Assembly (NCBI GenBank): GCA_021737645.1
Contig: JAIPDO010000003.1
Span: 59,981-123,980 of the forward strand
DNA: 64,000 nt
From: Desulfarculaceae bacterium
Lineage (GTDB): Bacteria; Desulfobacterota; Desulfarculia; Desulfarculales; Desulfarculaceae
Direction of reading: 5' to 3'
The notes beneath the pieces are model-generated. The model did no database searches, was not told the origin of the DNA, and saw nothing but the letters and a program-made list of their open reading frames with translations. A program made the position numbers and the translations under genes. This document shows, one piece after another, positions 1 through 8,208 of the stretch (position 1 is its first letter; each line of letters begins with the position of its first letter).

Positions 1-733
1 GGAACAAGGCGCCCACCTCATCGGCGAAATCGAACATGACCTCCGGCGAGTGAAAGTAGTCGTCCTTGGGCCCCCTGGCCAAAGCTTCCCAGCCCTTCAC
101 CTGGCCGCTTTGCAGATCCACGATGGGTTCGTACACCGAATGCAACAGAGGTTGCTCCACCAGGCGGCGGAATTCCTCCAACAGGTTCATGCTTTTTACG
201 TCCAGGCTGCCCTCGGCCACCTGGCGGGCATCACGCAACGCCCGATAGACCAACTCCGGCAGCCGCTGGGGCGGGGCCGGCTCCACCCTGGCAAAGCCGA
301 TGCTCAGCGCCAGGGATTGCCCCGTGATCTGGATCATCTCTTTGTTGAGGTGCTGGCGCAGGGCGGCACGCAGCACCAGGGAGCGCTCCATGAGGTGGGT
401 GAGCAACTCGGGGCCGTCCTGCAACATCATCACCATGGAGCCGGGATCGTCGGCCTCCAGGGCCAGCAGGCGAGCCCGTCCCATGGACTTGGGCCCCAGG
501 CGCCGCAGCATTTCTTGCAGGCGGTCAAGTACCCGAGCGGCGGCTTCGCTGCCGTAAAGGCGGCTGAACAGGGTAAAGGAGTTCAGGCAAACCAGCACCA
601 GGGCCATGGGTTTGCCCGGCTCCGCCGCGTCGTACAGGCTTTGTCCCAGATCGTGTTCCAGGCGATCGCTAAAGGAAATCCCCGGATGCGGCACCGGACC
701 CGCGGCGTTTGACTTGTCGGCGGTGGAAAGCAT
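1..733 (-). CDS. Partial GGDEF-EAL domain protein (c-di-GMP signalling), degenerate GGDEF
   Basis: The reading frame starts at ATG 733 and runs off the left edge of the window, so only about 244 N-terminal residues are visible. Residues about 20-180 look like a diverged GGDEF domain: the expected active-site signature is replaced by a LEADDPGS stretch, so diguanylate cyclase activity is unlikely. The frame then enters an EAL domain with the start signature YEPIVDLQSGQVKGWEALARG, which binds c-di-GMP or hydrolyses it. The catalytic metal ligands further along EAL lie outside the window, so phosphodiesterase activity cannot be judged. It is divergent from the GAK cassette, and a regulatory link is only a guess. 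Confidence 0.85.
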   Translation of the reverse strand, partial: MLSTADKSNAAGPVPHPGISFSDRLEHDLGQSLYDAAEPGKPMALVLVCLNSFTLFSRLYGSEAAARVLDRLQEMLRRLGPKSMGRARLLALEADDPGSMVMMLQDGPELLTHLMERSLVLRAALRQHLNKEMIQITGQSLALSIGFARVEPAPPQRLPELVYRALRDARQVAEGSLDVKSMNLLEEFRRLVEQPLLHSVYEPIVDLQSGQVKGWEALARGPKDDYFHSPEVMFDFADEVGALF

Positions 734-1035
734 GGTTGTTTGTTGCCCTCATCCAGTGGGGGATAGGAGTGCCCGCCTCGTTTCAATTCTTTTAATGGTG
801 CGGCTATACTGAAAGTTAAGGGCCGTGTGTTACAGCTTCCCGAAGGCGAGGTTACCGTTTGAAGGAAGTGGCGGCCAAGGCGATGTAACCGAAGCTTAAC
901 AAATAAGCACCGGCCTGATTGTTAAGATGAAAAGCCAAACAGCTTGACCGTGAAGCGCGGTTAAGCGGCAATCCGGGCGCAATGCACCTGGCGCGATTCG
1001 CCCCGGGCGGTGCACTGAAAAAGGCGAAAAAGGTT
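734..1035. promoter_or_regulatory. Divergent intergenic region with forward promoter and structured leader
   Basis: This 302-bp gap separates the EAL gene from the GAK cassette. A forward promoter-like pair is TTCAAT (782-787), 17 bp, TATACT (805-810). The resulting leader of about 220 nt would hold two inverted repeats, GGTTAC 850-855 with GTAACC 885-890, and CTTAACAA 895-902 with TTGTTAAG 919-926. A hairpin at 983-1014 (TGCACC pairing with GGTGCA, inner GGCG/CGCC) lies just before the Shine-Dalgarno of the first gene. I do not recognise a known riboswitch here. Confidence 0.45.
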
Positions 1036-2217
1036 ATGAGCAGCAAAAGCCAGCCCCAAGAAAACCAGGCGACGACTCCGCCTATCCCGCCTGATTACGA
1101 TCTTGACCGGGCGGTTGCGGAAATCGATTCTTGGGATCAGGCCCAGTACGAGCGCATCGTATCCATTGAGCTGACGCCCGAGCAACGGGCGCGGGTGGCC
1201 GACCCCGAGGCCAGCTACCCCAGGCAGAATGAGACGCTGGCCATCCACTGGCACCCGGAGTGGATTCCCCAGGAGCTCACCGCCCAGCGGGTGGCGGCCC
1301 TGTACCCCAACGCGGGCAAAAGCCTCATCATCCCCACCCAGCACAACCAAATCTTAAGCTGGAACGGCTACAGCGGGGTGGAGGTGGATTGCTATTCCTC
1401 GGGCTTTAACCGCAAGGTGCAGCTTCTGCTGCATTTCAAGACCGAGGCAGTCAGCGAGGCCAACGTCCTGCGCTCCATGCTGGAGCACACCTTCAAATAT
1501 CGCACCGGCCAGCTCTTCGAGTTTATGGACACCATCACTCTGCCCGCCCTGGCCGAGCGCCTGGATCGGGCGGCCATGGACACTGGCTCCAGCGAAGAGG
1601 TGGTGGCCTTCGTGCGCTTTTACACCGCCCGCCTGCGCCGTCTAGTGGAGATGAACCTGGCCGACACCCCTCCGGCCATGATCAAGAACAAGCTTTTGAC
1701 CGAGTACGTCGACGCCCAAAGGGGGCGTCACACCGACCTCATGGTCAACCGGGCCCAGTTGTTGCTCAAGGCGGTGAAGGCCATCGTCAAAGAGCATTTC
1801 TCCCTGAGCTATTTTTTCCGGGCCAGCGAAGTGATTGAGGAAGTGCGTTCCCTGGGCGGCGGGGTGGTGATCCCCCATCCCGAGCAGTTTTGGCCCATCC
1901 TTCTGGCCGATTACGACGTTGACGGGGTGGAGGTGTGGAACCCCCAGTCCCGCGAGTACACCGAATTTTTGATCAAGGCCCTGACCAATCAAAACAAAAG
2001 CCGCCCCTCGGGCCGCCGCCAGATGCTCATCTTCATGGGCGACGACACCCACATGTCGGTCAAGCTCAAGCAGCCGGGGCAGGTGGAGCCGTCCAAATAC
2101 GAGCGGGAGGTGGGCCTGCAACCGGCCTGGGACGAAGTGGCGGTCCGCAAGAGCCTCAGCCTAGCCGGGGCCAGCCGCTCCCAGGTCATCGATGAATACC
2201 AAGCCCGCTTAAATTAA
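1036..2217 (+). CDS. PHP-like metal-dependent phosphoesterase, first gene of the GAK cassette
   Basis: The product has 393 residues from ATG 1036, which is preceded by a purine-rich AAAAAGG stretch. An in-frame ATG at 982 would add 18 residues but lies inside a hairpin, so 1036 is preferred. Histidine and acidic motifs in order suggest a PHP-type active site: IHWHPEW near residue 71, PTQHN, GVVIPHPEQ near 275, DGVEVWNPQ and GDDTHM near 335. PHP proteins hydrolyse phosphate esters using two or three metal ions; the substrate here is unknown. It is followed 18 bp later by the amphi-Trp gene and clearly belongs to the same transcription unit. The PHP assignment rests on motifs read by eye. Confidence 0.7.
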   Translation: MSSKSQPQENQATTPPIPPDYDLDRAVAEIDSWDQAQYERIVSIELTPEQRARVADPEASYPRQNETLAIHWHPEWIPQELTAQRVAALYPNAGKSLIIPTQHNQILSWNGYSGVEVDCYSSGFNRKVQLLLHFKTEAVSEANVLRSMLEHTFKYRTGQLFEFMDTITLPALAERLDRAAMDTGSSEEVVAFVRFYTARLRRLVEMNLADTPPAMIKNKLLTEYVDAQRGRHTDLMVNRAQLLLKAVKAIVKEHFSLSYFFRASEVIEEVRSLGGGVVIPHPEQFWPILLADYDVDGVEVWNPQSREYTEFLIKALTNQNKSRPSGRRQMLIFMGDDTHMSVKLKQPGQVEPSKYEREVGLQPAWDEVAVRKSLSLAGASRSQVIDEYQARLN

Positions 2218-2235
2218 AACCAAGGATATGGACCA

Positions 2236-2523
2236 ATGAGTTCCACCACCAATCGCTTTAGGCATGAGTCTTTGCAAGACTGCCAGAGCATCATGAATTA
2301 CCTGACAGCCCTTAAGGATGGTTTCGAGAGCGGAGCGTTGCTCTTTTCCACCGACGGCCGAAATCTGGTGCTCAAGCCCGAGGGCTTGATCAACCTGCAC
2401 GTGGAGGCCAAGCGCAAGGGCGAGGAAATCAAGCTCTCGCTCAAGATGCGCTGGAACGAAAAGAAGGGCGGCGAAGACCCCGAGGACCAGCCCCTGCTTA
2501 TCGAACCCATCAAGGCAGGCTAA
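2236..2523 (+). CDS. amphi-Trp domain protein (GAK system)
   Basis: A 95-residue protein. The N-terminal half predicts an amphipathic helix (residues about 8-30). It is followed by alternating hydrophobic strands ending in KLSLKMRWNEKK, with a Trp after the last strand, the pattern that gives the amphi-Trp family its name in NCBIfam. The family is known to me only through its genomic association with an ATP-grasp enzyme and an HprK-related kinase; no activity is established. The start ATG 2236 follows the PHP gene by 18 bp. The C-terminus is acidic and low in complexity. The small size suggests a carrier or substrate protein for the cassette's enzymes, which is inference. Confidence 0.75.
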   Translation: MSSTTNRFRHESLQDCQSIMNYLTALKDGFESGALLFSTDGRNLVLKPEGLINLHVEAKRKGEEIKLSLKMRWNEKKGGEDPEDQPLLIEPIKAG

Positions 2524-2532
2524 GCGCGTAAG

Positions 2533-4185
2533 ATGCCGGCCATGCACCGACTTGAAGAAGTGCGGGAAAATTTCCGCTTCATCGTCAGCGAAGTCACCGC
2601 CCAGGTGGAACTGACCCGGCGCTTCTATGACCAACCCAGCCGGGAATTGATGGAAAAAATCAGCTCCCGCGACGACTATGTGGACAACCTCAAAAGCGTC
2701 ATCGAGGAACAGAGCTTCGACCGCCTCATGGACCCCCGGGGCATCGAGCGGGCCAAGGTGGTGGAGCTGAGGGCGCTGACCACCATCACCGCCAACCTGG
2801 AGCGCATCGCCGATTTCGCGGTGAACCTGGTGGGCCAGATGGGCCACCTGATCCATCTGGAGTCCAGCCGCCTAATGGACTTCGCGCCGTTCTTCGACGA
2901 AGTGCTGGTGGGCCTGGACAACATCGTTGCCGCCCTGGACCAGCGCAATTCCAACAAAGCCTTTCGCATCTGCCAGTGCGAGTTCAACCTGGACAAGTTG
3001 CACGCCCAGACCTTTGCCAAGGTGCTGCAGGAGTTGGAGCACAACGAACATCGGGGCGATCTGGTGACCATCGTGTTCATCAGCCATTACCTGGAGCGCA
3101 TGGGCGACTGCCTGCTAAACATCGGCGAGGCGCTGATCTTCGTGCTGGTGGGCGAGAAGATGAAGATTCGCCAGTATCAGGCGCTAAACGACACCCTGGC
3201 CGCCTCCGGCCTGGAGTCTTCGGTGGGCCAGGTGGAGTTCGAGTCCATATGGGGCACCAGGGGAGGCTGCCGCATCGCGGCGGTGCAAGACCCGCGCCCG
3301 GAATCATCCAGCCCGGTGCTGTTCAAGCAGGGCGTGGCCAAAAAGCTGGCCAAGGAAAAAGAGAACCTGGAGCTGTGGGAAAAGCTGGCTCCCGGCCTGC
3401 CTCCCAAGGTGTGGGCCTTTCAGGAGGGCGAGGAGGGCGAGGGCTCCATACTATTGGAGTACCTGCCCGGTTGCACCATGCAGGACCTGATCATCAATGG
3501 CGATGATGACGGCTTGGCCGTTTCCGAGCACCTGCTGGAAGCCACCCTGGGCAAGGTGTGGTGGGCCACCAAGGAGGCGCGCTCCCTGCGGCCGGATTTC
3601 GTGGGCCAGATACGCTCCCGCCAGGAAGCGGTGTACCGCATGCATCCGGAGTTTCAGACCAAGCCGGTGTCCATCGGCAAGTTGCGTCTGCCTTCCTTCA
3701 ACGACATGCTCGACGCACTGGAAGAGCTGGAGCCCGAACTGGCCGCGCCCTACGCGATGCGCACCCACGGGGACCTTAATTTGAACAACGTGATCTTCGA
3801 CCCCGCCGGCCAGCATCTGCACTTCATAGACCTGCACCGTTCGGCCGTGGCCGATTGCGCCCAGGACGTTTCGGTGTTCCTCATATCCAACTTCCGTCTG
3901 CCGGTTTTCGATCCGGCGGTGCGCCGCCGCATCAACTCGGTCATGGGGCGTTTTCTGGGCTTTGCCCTTGATTTCGCCCACAACATCGGCGACGACGTTT
4001 TTCAGGCCCGCCTGGCCCTGGGCCTGGGGCGCTCCTTGTTTTCCTCCACCCGCTTTGAAATGAACAACAGCTTCGCCCGTGAGATGCATCTCAGGGCGGT
4101 GTACCTGTTGGAGCGAGTGGTCGCGCATCGGGGTAAGGACTGGTCTCAGTTCAAGCTGCCCCGGCAAACCTTGATCTACCCCTAA
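2533..4185 (+). CDS. PhoU-like domain fused to an APH-type small-molecule kinase (GAK system)
   Basis: The 550-residue product has two parts. Residues about 1-220 are an all-helical PhoU-like repeat (ERIADFAVNLVGQMGH, LERMGDCLLNIGEALIF); PhoU domains bind metal clusters and regulate phosphate uptake. Residues about 230-500 resemble aminoglycoside/choline-type phosphotransferases: the catalytic loop HGDLNLNNVIF lies near residue 413 and the metal-binding FIDLHRS near 432. In this family HxDxxxxN is the Brenner motif. The gene lies 9 bp after the amphi-Trp gene and 16 bp before the ATP-grasp gene. No strong Shine-Dalgarno is visible, and ATG 2542 is an alternative start. The fusion implies phosphate sensing coupled to phosphoryl transfer; the target is unknown. 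Confidence 0.8.
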   Translation: MPAMHRLEEVRENFRFIVSEVTAQVELTRRFYDQPSRELMEKISSRDDYVDNLKSVIEEQSFDRLMDPRGIERAKVVELRALTTITANLERIADFAVNLVGQMGHLIHLESSRLMDFAPFFDEVLVGLDNIVAALDQRNSNKAFRICQCEFNLDKLHAQTFAKVLQELEHNEHRGDLVTIVFISHYLERMGDCLLNIGEALIFVLVGEKMKIRQYQALNDTLAASGLESSVGQVEFESIWGTRGGCRIAAVQDPRPESSSPVLFKQGVAKKLAKEKENLELWEKLAPGLPPKVWAFQEGEEGEGSILLEYLPGCTMQDLIINGDDDGLAVSEHLLEATLGKVWWATKEARSLRPDFVGQIRSRQEAVYRMHPEFQTKPVSIGKLRLPSFNDMLDALEELEPELAAPYAMRTHGDLNLNNVIFDPAGQHLHFIDLHRSAVADCAQDVSVFLISNFRLPVFDPAVRRRINSVMGRFLGFALDFAHNIGDDVFQARLALGLGRSLFSSTRFEMNNSFAREMHLRAVYLLERVVAHRGKDWSQFKLPRQTLIYP

Positions 4186-4201
4186 CTGAGCCGGCAAAAC
4201 A

Positions 4202-5095
4202 ATGACTACATCTGGAAAACCCAAGGTGGCCGTGGTGGGAATCGCGGGCGGCTGGTCCAGCGAACGCCTGTTGGACGCCCTGCAAGAGCGCACCGGCTTC
4301 CGCTGTCTGGTGGACATGGCCCAAGTGCGTTGCGACTTGGCCACGGGCCGGGCTTATTTCGGCGAGGTGGATCTGACCGCTCTGGACGGCCTGGTCATAA
4401 AAAAGGTCGGAGTGGAGTACTCCCCGGAGTTGCTGGACCGTCTGGAGTTGCTGCGCTTCATCGCCTCCCAGGGGCCGCGCATTTTTTCGCCGCCCGCCTC
4501 CATCATCGCCATGCTCGATCGCCTGAGTTGCACCGTTACCCTGGTGGCCGGCGGCATACCCATGCCGCCCACCGTGGTTACCGAGAGCGTGGAGCAGGCG
4601 GCCCGCGCGGTGGAGCGCATGGGCCGCAGCGTGCTGAAGCCCCTGTACTCCACCAAGGCTAGGGGCATGTTGGTGGTGGAGCCCGGCCCGGGGCTGCGTG
4701 AGCAGATCGCCGATTACCGGGACGCCGGTCACCCCATGATCTATTTGCAGCAGATGCTGGCCTTGCCCGGCCAGGATTTGGGCGTGGTGTTTTTGGGCGG
4801 CAAATATTTGGCCACCTACGCACGGGTGGCCAACGGCGAGTCCTGGAACACCACCCACCGCGCCGGAGGGCGCTACCAGGAGTATGAGCCCAGCCAAGAG
4901 ATAAAGGACCTGGCCCACAAGGCCCAGGCCCTGTTCAACCTGGACTTCACCTGCGTGGACGTGGCCGAGACTGAGCAGGGGCCTGTGGTGTTCGAGGTGA
5001 GCGCCTTTGGCGGTTTCCGGGGCCTCAAGGAGGGCTGCGGCCTGGACGCGGCTCAAAATTACGCTGACTACATTTGCCGGGAGTTGGCCTCATGA
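4202..5095 (+). CDS. GAK system ATP-grasp enzyme
   Basis: A 297-residue ATP-grasp protein. The order fits the fold: an N-terminal Rossmann-like segment (KVAVVGIAGGWSSERLLDAL), the ATP-grasp lysine in KPLYSTKARGML near residue 146, and a C-terminal VVFEVSAFGGFRGL near residue 262 where acidic metal ligands normally sit. ATP-grasp enzymes form an acyl phosphate and join it to an amine, thiol or amino acid (RimK- or glutathione-synthetase-like). Gene context, with HprK-related kinase B immediately after it in a 4-bp stop-start overlap, identifies the GAK-type family named in NCBIfam. Peptide-ligase activity on a small cassette protein is a plausible but untested role. Confidence 0.85.
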   Translation: MTTSGKPKVAVVGIAGGWSSERLLDALQERTGFRCLVDMAQVRCDLATGRAYFGEVDLTALDGLVIKKVGVEYSPELLDRLELLRFIASQGPRIFSPPASIIAMLDRLSCTVTLVAGGIPMPPTVVTESVEQAARAVERMGRSVLKPLYSTKARGMLVVEPGPGLREQIADYRDAGHPMIYLQQMLALPGQDLGVVFLGGKYLATYARVANGESWNTTHRAGGRYQEYEPSQEIKDLAHKAQALFNLDFTCVDVAETEQGPVVFEVSAFGGFRGLKEGCGLDAAQNYADYICRELAS

Positions 5096-6165
5096 GGGCG
5101 CCCCAAGTCAGGGAACTGGCCCAGGAGCTTTTGCGCAAATCCCCCGCCGAGGTCAGTCTGCGCCTGCGGCTAAACGATCTCGACTTCGAGATCAAGACCA
5201 ACCGCCCCGAGTTGGCTCAAGAGTTGAATCGTTATTATGGGCCCTTCAATAAGGCATGCGACGCTGCGCCTCAGATAACGGTGTACGCCCTGGAGACCCC
5301 GGCCTGGGACTGCGGCCTCCCGCTGCGCCACAAGGAGCCCGAGCCGGGCAAGACCAAGATCAAGGAAGAATACGCCGATCTGCCGGGCGGCCGCCTGGTG
5401 CGCAAGCGGCTCACGGGCATGGTATTTATTTTCGGCGAAGAGACCAACCTGGCCTTGGGCCCCTGTCTGGAAAATCCCAACCAGGTGATCAACTTCATCA
5501 ACAACCGCCAGATTCAGTGGGAGTTGGAGCAGGGCGCCCTGTTGGCCCACGCAGCAGGGGTCTGCGGGCCCAGCCTGGGCCTGGCCATGGCCGGGCGGGC
5601 CGGGCAGGGCAAGTCCACCCTGGCCCTGCATCTGATGAGCCGGGGGGTGACTTTTGTTTCCAACGATCGCCTCATGGTTAGCAGGGACTCACGCGGGCCG
5701 GTGATGACCGGGCTGGCCAAGCTGCCCCGCATCAACCCCGGCACGGCCCTGAACAACCCTGACCTGAAAAGAGTGATGAGCCCCGAGGACCAGGAGCGTT
5801 TCGCGGCCCTGCCCGAGGACGAACTGTGGGCCCTGGAGCATAAATACGACGTGGACATCGACGCCTGCTTTGGGCCGGGGCTCATCAAGATGGGCTTCAG
5901 CCTGGATCTGTTGGCCCTGCTGGACTGGGAACGAGACGCGGGCCCTTGCCGCTTGGCCGAAGTGGAGTTGGCCCATCACCCGGAGCTGTTGGCCTCCTTC
6001 ATGAAAGAGCCGGGGCTGTTTTATCTGCCGCCAAAGGAGCAAGCCGCTCCCATCCAGGAGGACTACTTAAAGGTGTTGGCCGGAGCCAAGGTTTTTGTTC
6101 TCTCCGGCGGGGTGGATTTCGCGAGGGCGGCTGACCTGCTGTCCGAGGAGTTGAAAAAGTCTTGA
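5092..6165 (+). CDS. HprK-related kinase B (GAK system)
   Basis: A 357-residue product starting at ATG 5092, which overlaps the stop of the ATP-grasp gene (ATGA). A Walker A loop, AGRAGQGKSTLALHL, lies near residues 166-180. It is followed by VTFVSNDRLMVS, matching the region after the P-loop in HPr kinase/phosphorylase (HprK) proteins. Classical HprK phosphorylates a serine in HPr; the B-type relative lacks an HPr partner here, and the window has no PTS genes. NCBIfam uses the name HprK-related kinase B for this neighbour of the ATP-grasp and CofD-like genes. It may phosphorylate a protein or small molecule of the cassette. Confidence 0.85.
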   Translation: MRAPQVRELAQELLRKSPAEVSLRLRLNDLDFEIKTNRPELAQELNRYYGPFNKACDAAPQITVYALETPAWDCGLPLRHKEPEPGKTKIKEEYADLPGGRLVRKRLTGMVFIFGEETNLALGPCLENPNQVINFINNRQIQWELEQGALLAHAAGVCGPSLGLAMAGRAGQGKSTLALHLMSRGVTFVSNDRLMVSRDSRGPVMTGLAKLPRINPGTALNNPDLKRVMSPEDQERFAALPEDELWALEHKYDVDIDACFGPGLIKMGFSLDLLALLDWERDAGPCRLAEVELAHHPELLASFMKEPGLFYLPPKEQAAPIQEDYLKVLAGAKVFVLSGGVDFARAADLLSEELKKS

Positions 6166-7364
6166 GCGACAAGGGCGGCCTGACCATAACTCGACCCCTG
6201 CGCGTACCAGACCCGGTGCGCCTGGCCCGCTATGCCAGGGTTCCCGAACTGGGCCCCAATGTTTTGTTTTTCAGCGGCGGCAGCGGCCCCGGCCCCATGT
6301 GCCGGGAGCTGATCAATTACACCCACAATTCCGTCCACCTAATCACGCCGTTCGACTCGGGCGGCTCTTCGGCAGTCTTGCGCCGGGCCTTTGCCATGCC
6401 CGCGGTGGGCGATCTGCGCAACCGCATGATGGCGCTCAGCGACATGAGCGTGCGGGGCAACGCCGAGGTGCGCCGCTTGTTCGCCTATCGCCTGCCCCTG
6501 GACGCCGATGCCGGGGAGTTGGTGGAGCGCCTGGATGCCATGACCGCCGGAGGCGACCCCCTGGTGGCGGCCATCCCCGATCCGTTGCGCAAGATCATCC
6601 GCAACCACCTGAACTATTTCCTCATGGCCATGCCCTCCGACTTCAACCTGGCCGGAGCCAGCATCGGCAACCTGGTTTTGGTGGGGGGCTACCTGAACAA
6701 CGGCCGCCATCTGGACCCGGTGATCTTTTTGTTTTCCAAGCTGGCCGAGGTGCGCGGGGTGGTGCGGCCGGTGGTCAATCAGGACCTGCACCTGGCCGCC
6801 CGCCTGGCCGACGGCCGCTTGGTGTTGGGCCAGCACCGGCTCACCGGGCGCAGCGAGCCGCCCCTGGGCTCGCCAATCGTGGAACTGGGGCTGAATCAGG
6901 GCCTGGACTGTGAACGCCCGGCCACGGCGGAAATACGGCCCAAGGTAAAGCATCTGATCGCCGAGGCGGAGTTGATCTGCTATCCGGTGGGCAGCTTTTA
7001 CACCAGCCTCCTGGCCAGCCTGCTGCCGGGCGGAATAGGCCAGGCGGTGGCGGCCAATACCTGCCCCAAGGTGTTCGTGCCGGGCACCGCGCCTGATAGC
7101 GAGGTGTTGGCCGGTGGTGTGGCCCAGCGGGCCGCCGAACTCATGGCCGCCCTGGGGGGCCAGGACGGGCCAATGCGCCCAGAGGGGCGGGTGCTGGATT
7201 ACGTGTTGTTGGATGGCGGTTGGAGCGATTATCCCGGCGGGCTGGGCCGCCGGGCCCTGGAAGAGATGGGCCTCAGGATCATCGAGGCCGACTTGATGAC
7301 TCCTGACAGCGCCCCCTTGACCGATGGGCGCCTTTTGGCCGAAGCCCTGCTCTCTCTGGTCTGA
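6162..7364 (+). CDS. CofD-like protein (GAK system)
   Basis: A 400-residue protein that starts at TTG 6162, overlapping the stop of the kinase gene by 4 bp. Residues about 37-75 carry the glycine-rich nucleotide or phosphate-binding segments of the CofD/YvcK superfamily (FFSGGSGPGPMCRELIN, then ITPFDSGGSSAVLRRAF). CofD transfers 2-phospholactate to make coenzyme F420, and YvcK relatives bind UDP-sugars. Here no F420 genes are nearby, so the F420 reaction should not be assumed. Three genes joined by 4-bp overlaps (ATP-grasp, kinase B, CofD-like) suggest a tightly coupled complex or pathway. Confidence 0.85.
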   Translation: MSDKGGLTITRPLRVPDPVRLARYARVPELGPNVLFFSGGSGPGPMCRELINYTHNSVHLITPFDSGGSSAVLRRAFAMPAVGDLRNRMMALSDMSVRGNAEVRRLFAYRLPLDADAGELVERLDAMTAGGDPLVAAIPDPLRKIIRNHLNYFLMAMPSDFNLAGASIGNLVLVGGYLNNGRHLDPVIFLFSKLAEVRGVVRPVVNQDLHLAARLADGRLVLGQHRLTGRSEPPLGSPIVELGLNQGLDCERPATAEIRPKVKHLIAEAELICYPVGSFYTSLLASLLPGGIGQAVAANTCPKVFVPGTAPDSEVLAGGVAQRAAELMAALGGQDGPMRPEGRVLDYVLLDGGWSDYPGGLGRRALEEMGLRIIEADLMTPDSAPLTDGRLLAEALLSLV

Positions 7365-7404
7365 GGACACGGCAACGGCTGCTTGTTCACTTTAGGAGGT
7401 TTAC

Positions 7405-8022
7405 GTGGATAATTCCAAGAAGGATAAAGTCAAGCACCAGTTCTCCCCGGCCGAGGCGGCGGATTACCTGCGTCAGTTGGCCGACGCCCTGGAGAAGGGG
7501 CACATCGCCCTGCGCTCCGAGGAACTGGAACTGGAGGGTGACGTCAAGGTCAAGCAGGAGCTTAAGACCAAGTCCGGCAAAGCCACCCTCAAGATCAACC
7601 TGAAGATCGTGGCCCCGATACCCGTGGCCGCGCCCGAGGCGGCGCCGGTTCAGGGTGAGACCCAAAGCGAGGCCGAGGGCTTCGTGGAGATCACCCCCCA
7701 GGAGGATGACCCCGGCGAGAGCGAGGGCAAGCCCTCCTACAAGAAGCTCAAGAAGGCCATGAGCAAGAGCTTCGGCAATCTTAGGGCAATGCGCAAGGAA
7801 GGCAACCTGCCCACCGCCGAGGACGTGGCTGTCTTTGCCGCCAAGGGGCGCGAGATGTGCACTTTTGAAAGCGACAAGTACGGCCCAGAGAGCTATTCCG
7901 ACTTTTTGGCTGCCGTGGACAGGTTGGAGGCCGCCTCGGTAGCCGGGGACGACCAAGCTTTGGACGCGGCCTTGAGTGATTTGTGGGCTTGCCGAAGCGA
8001 CTGCCACAAAAAGTATAAATAG
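7405..8022 (+). CDS. GAK system XXXCH protein
   Basis: A 205-residue protein starting at GTG 7405 with AGGAGG at 7393-7398. Residues about 8-65 repeat the helix-plus-amphipathic-strand pattern of the amphi-Trp protein (FSPAEAADYLRQLADALEKG, then KATLKINLKIVAP). An acidic linker follows. The C-terminal domain ends in WACRSDCHKKYK, a CxxxCH motif that defines the XXXCH family, and an additional conserved-looking MCTFESDKYG. CxxxCH may bind haem or another metal, but there is no signal peptide, so a periplasmic c-type cytochrome is unlikely. It is the last gene before a strong terminator. It may be the protein substrate of the cassette; function unknown. Confidence 0.85.
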   Translation: MDNSKKDKVKHQFSPAEAADYLRQLADALEKGHIALRSEELELEGDVKVKQELKTKSGKATLKINLKIVAPIPVAAPEAAPVQGETQSEAEGFVEITPQEDDPGESEGKPSYKKLKKAMSKSFGNLRAMRKEGNLPTAEDVAVFAAKGREMCTFESDKYGPESYSDFLAAVDRLEAASVAGDDQALDAALSDLWACRSDCHKKYK

Positions 8023-8045
8023 CGCCCCAATGCCACCGTCTTTTA

Positions 8046-8077
8046 TGGGCCGCCCCGCCGGGGTGGCCCATTTTTTT
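8046..8077 (+). terminator. Rho-independent terminator of the GAK cassette
   Basis: An 11-bp stem, TGGGCCGCCCC pairing with GGGGTGGCCCA across a GCCG loop (8046-8070), is followed by seven T residues at 8071-8077. It closes the cassette 24 bp after the XXXCH stop. Confidence 0.9.
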
Positions 8078-8208
8078 GGCCGGCTTGGGCCTGTTACGGA
8101 TAACCCTCTGAATTAAAACTGTAAAAAAAATTTTAACTCGTTGTGCCGCCTTCGAAATCATTGCGAATTTCGCTTGAAAACGAGCCCTTGACATGTTAAT
8201 CATGCTGC

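Noticed and set aside
6162..7364. Coenzyme F420 biosynthesis (CofD)
   Set aside because: No other F420 genes or F420-dependent enzymes in the window, and the gene is embedded in the GAK cassette.
8188..8193. TTGACA before the GntR gene as a -35 box
   Set aside because: At 16-18 bp spacing there is no acceptable -10 sequence; the TTGAAA/TAATCA pair upstream is slightly better.
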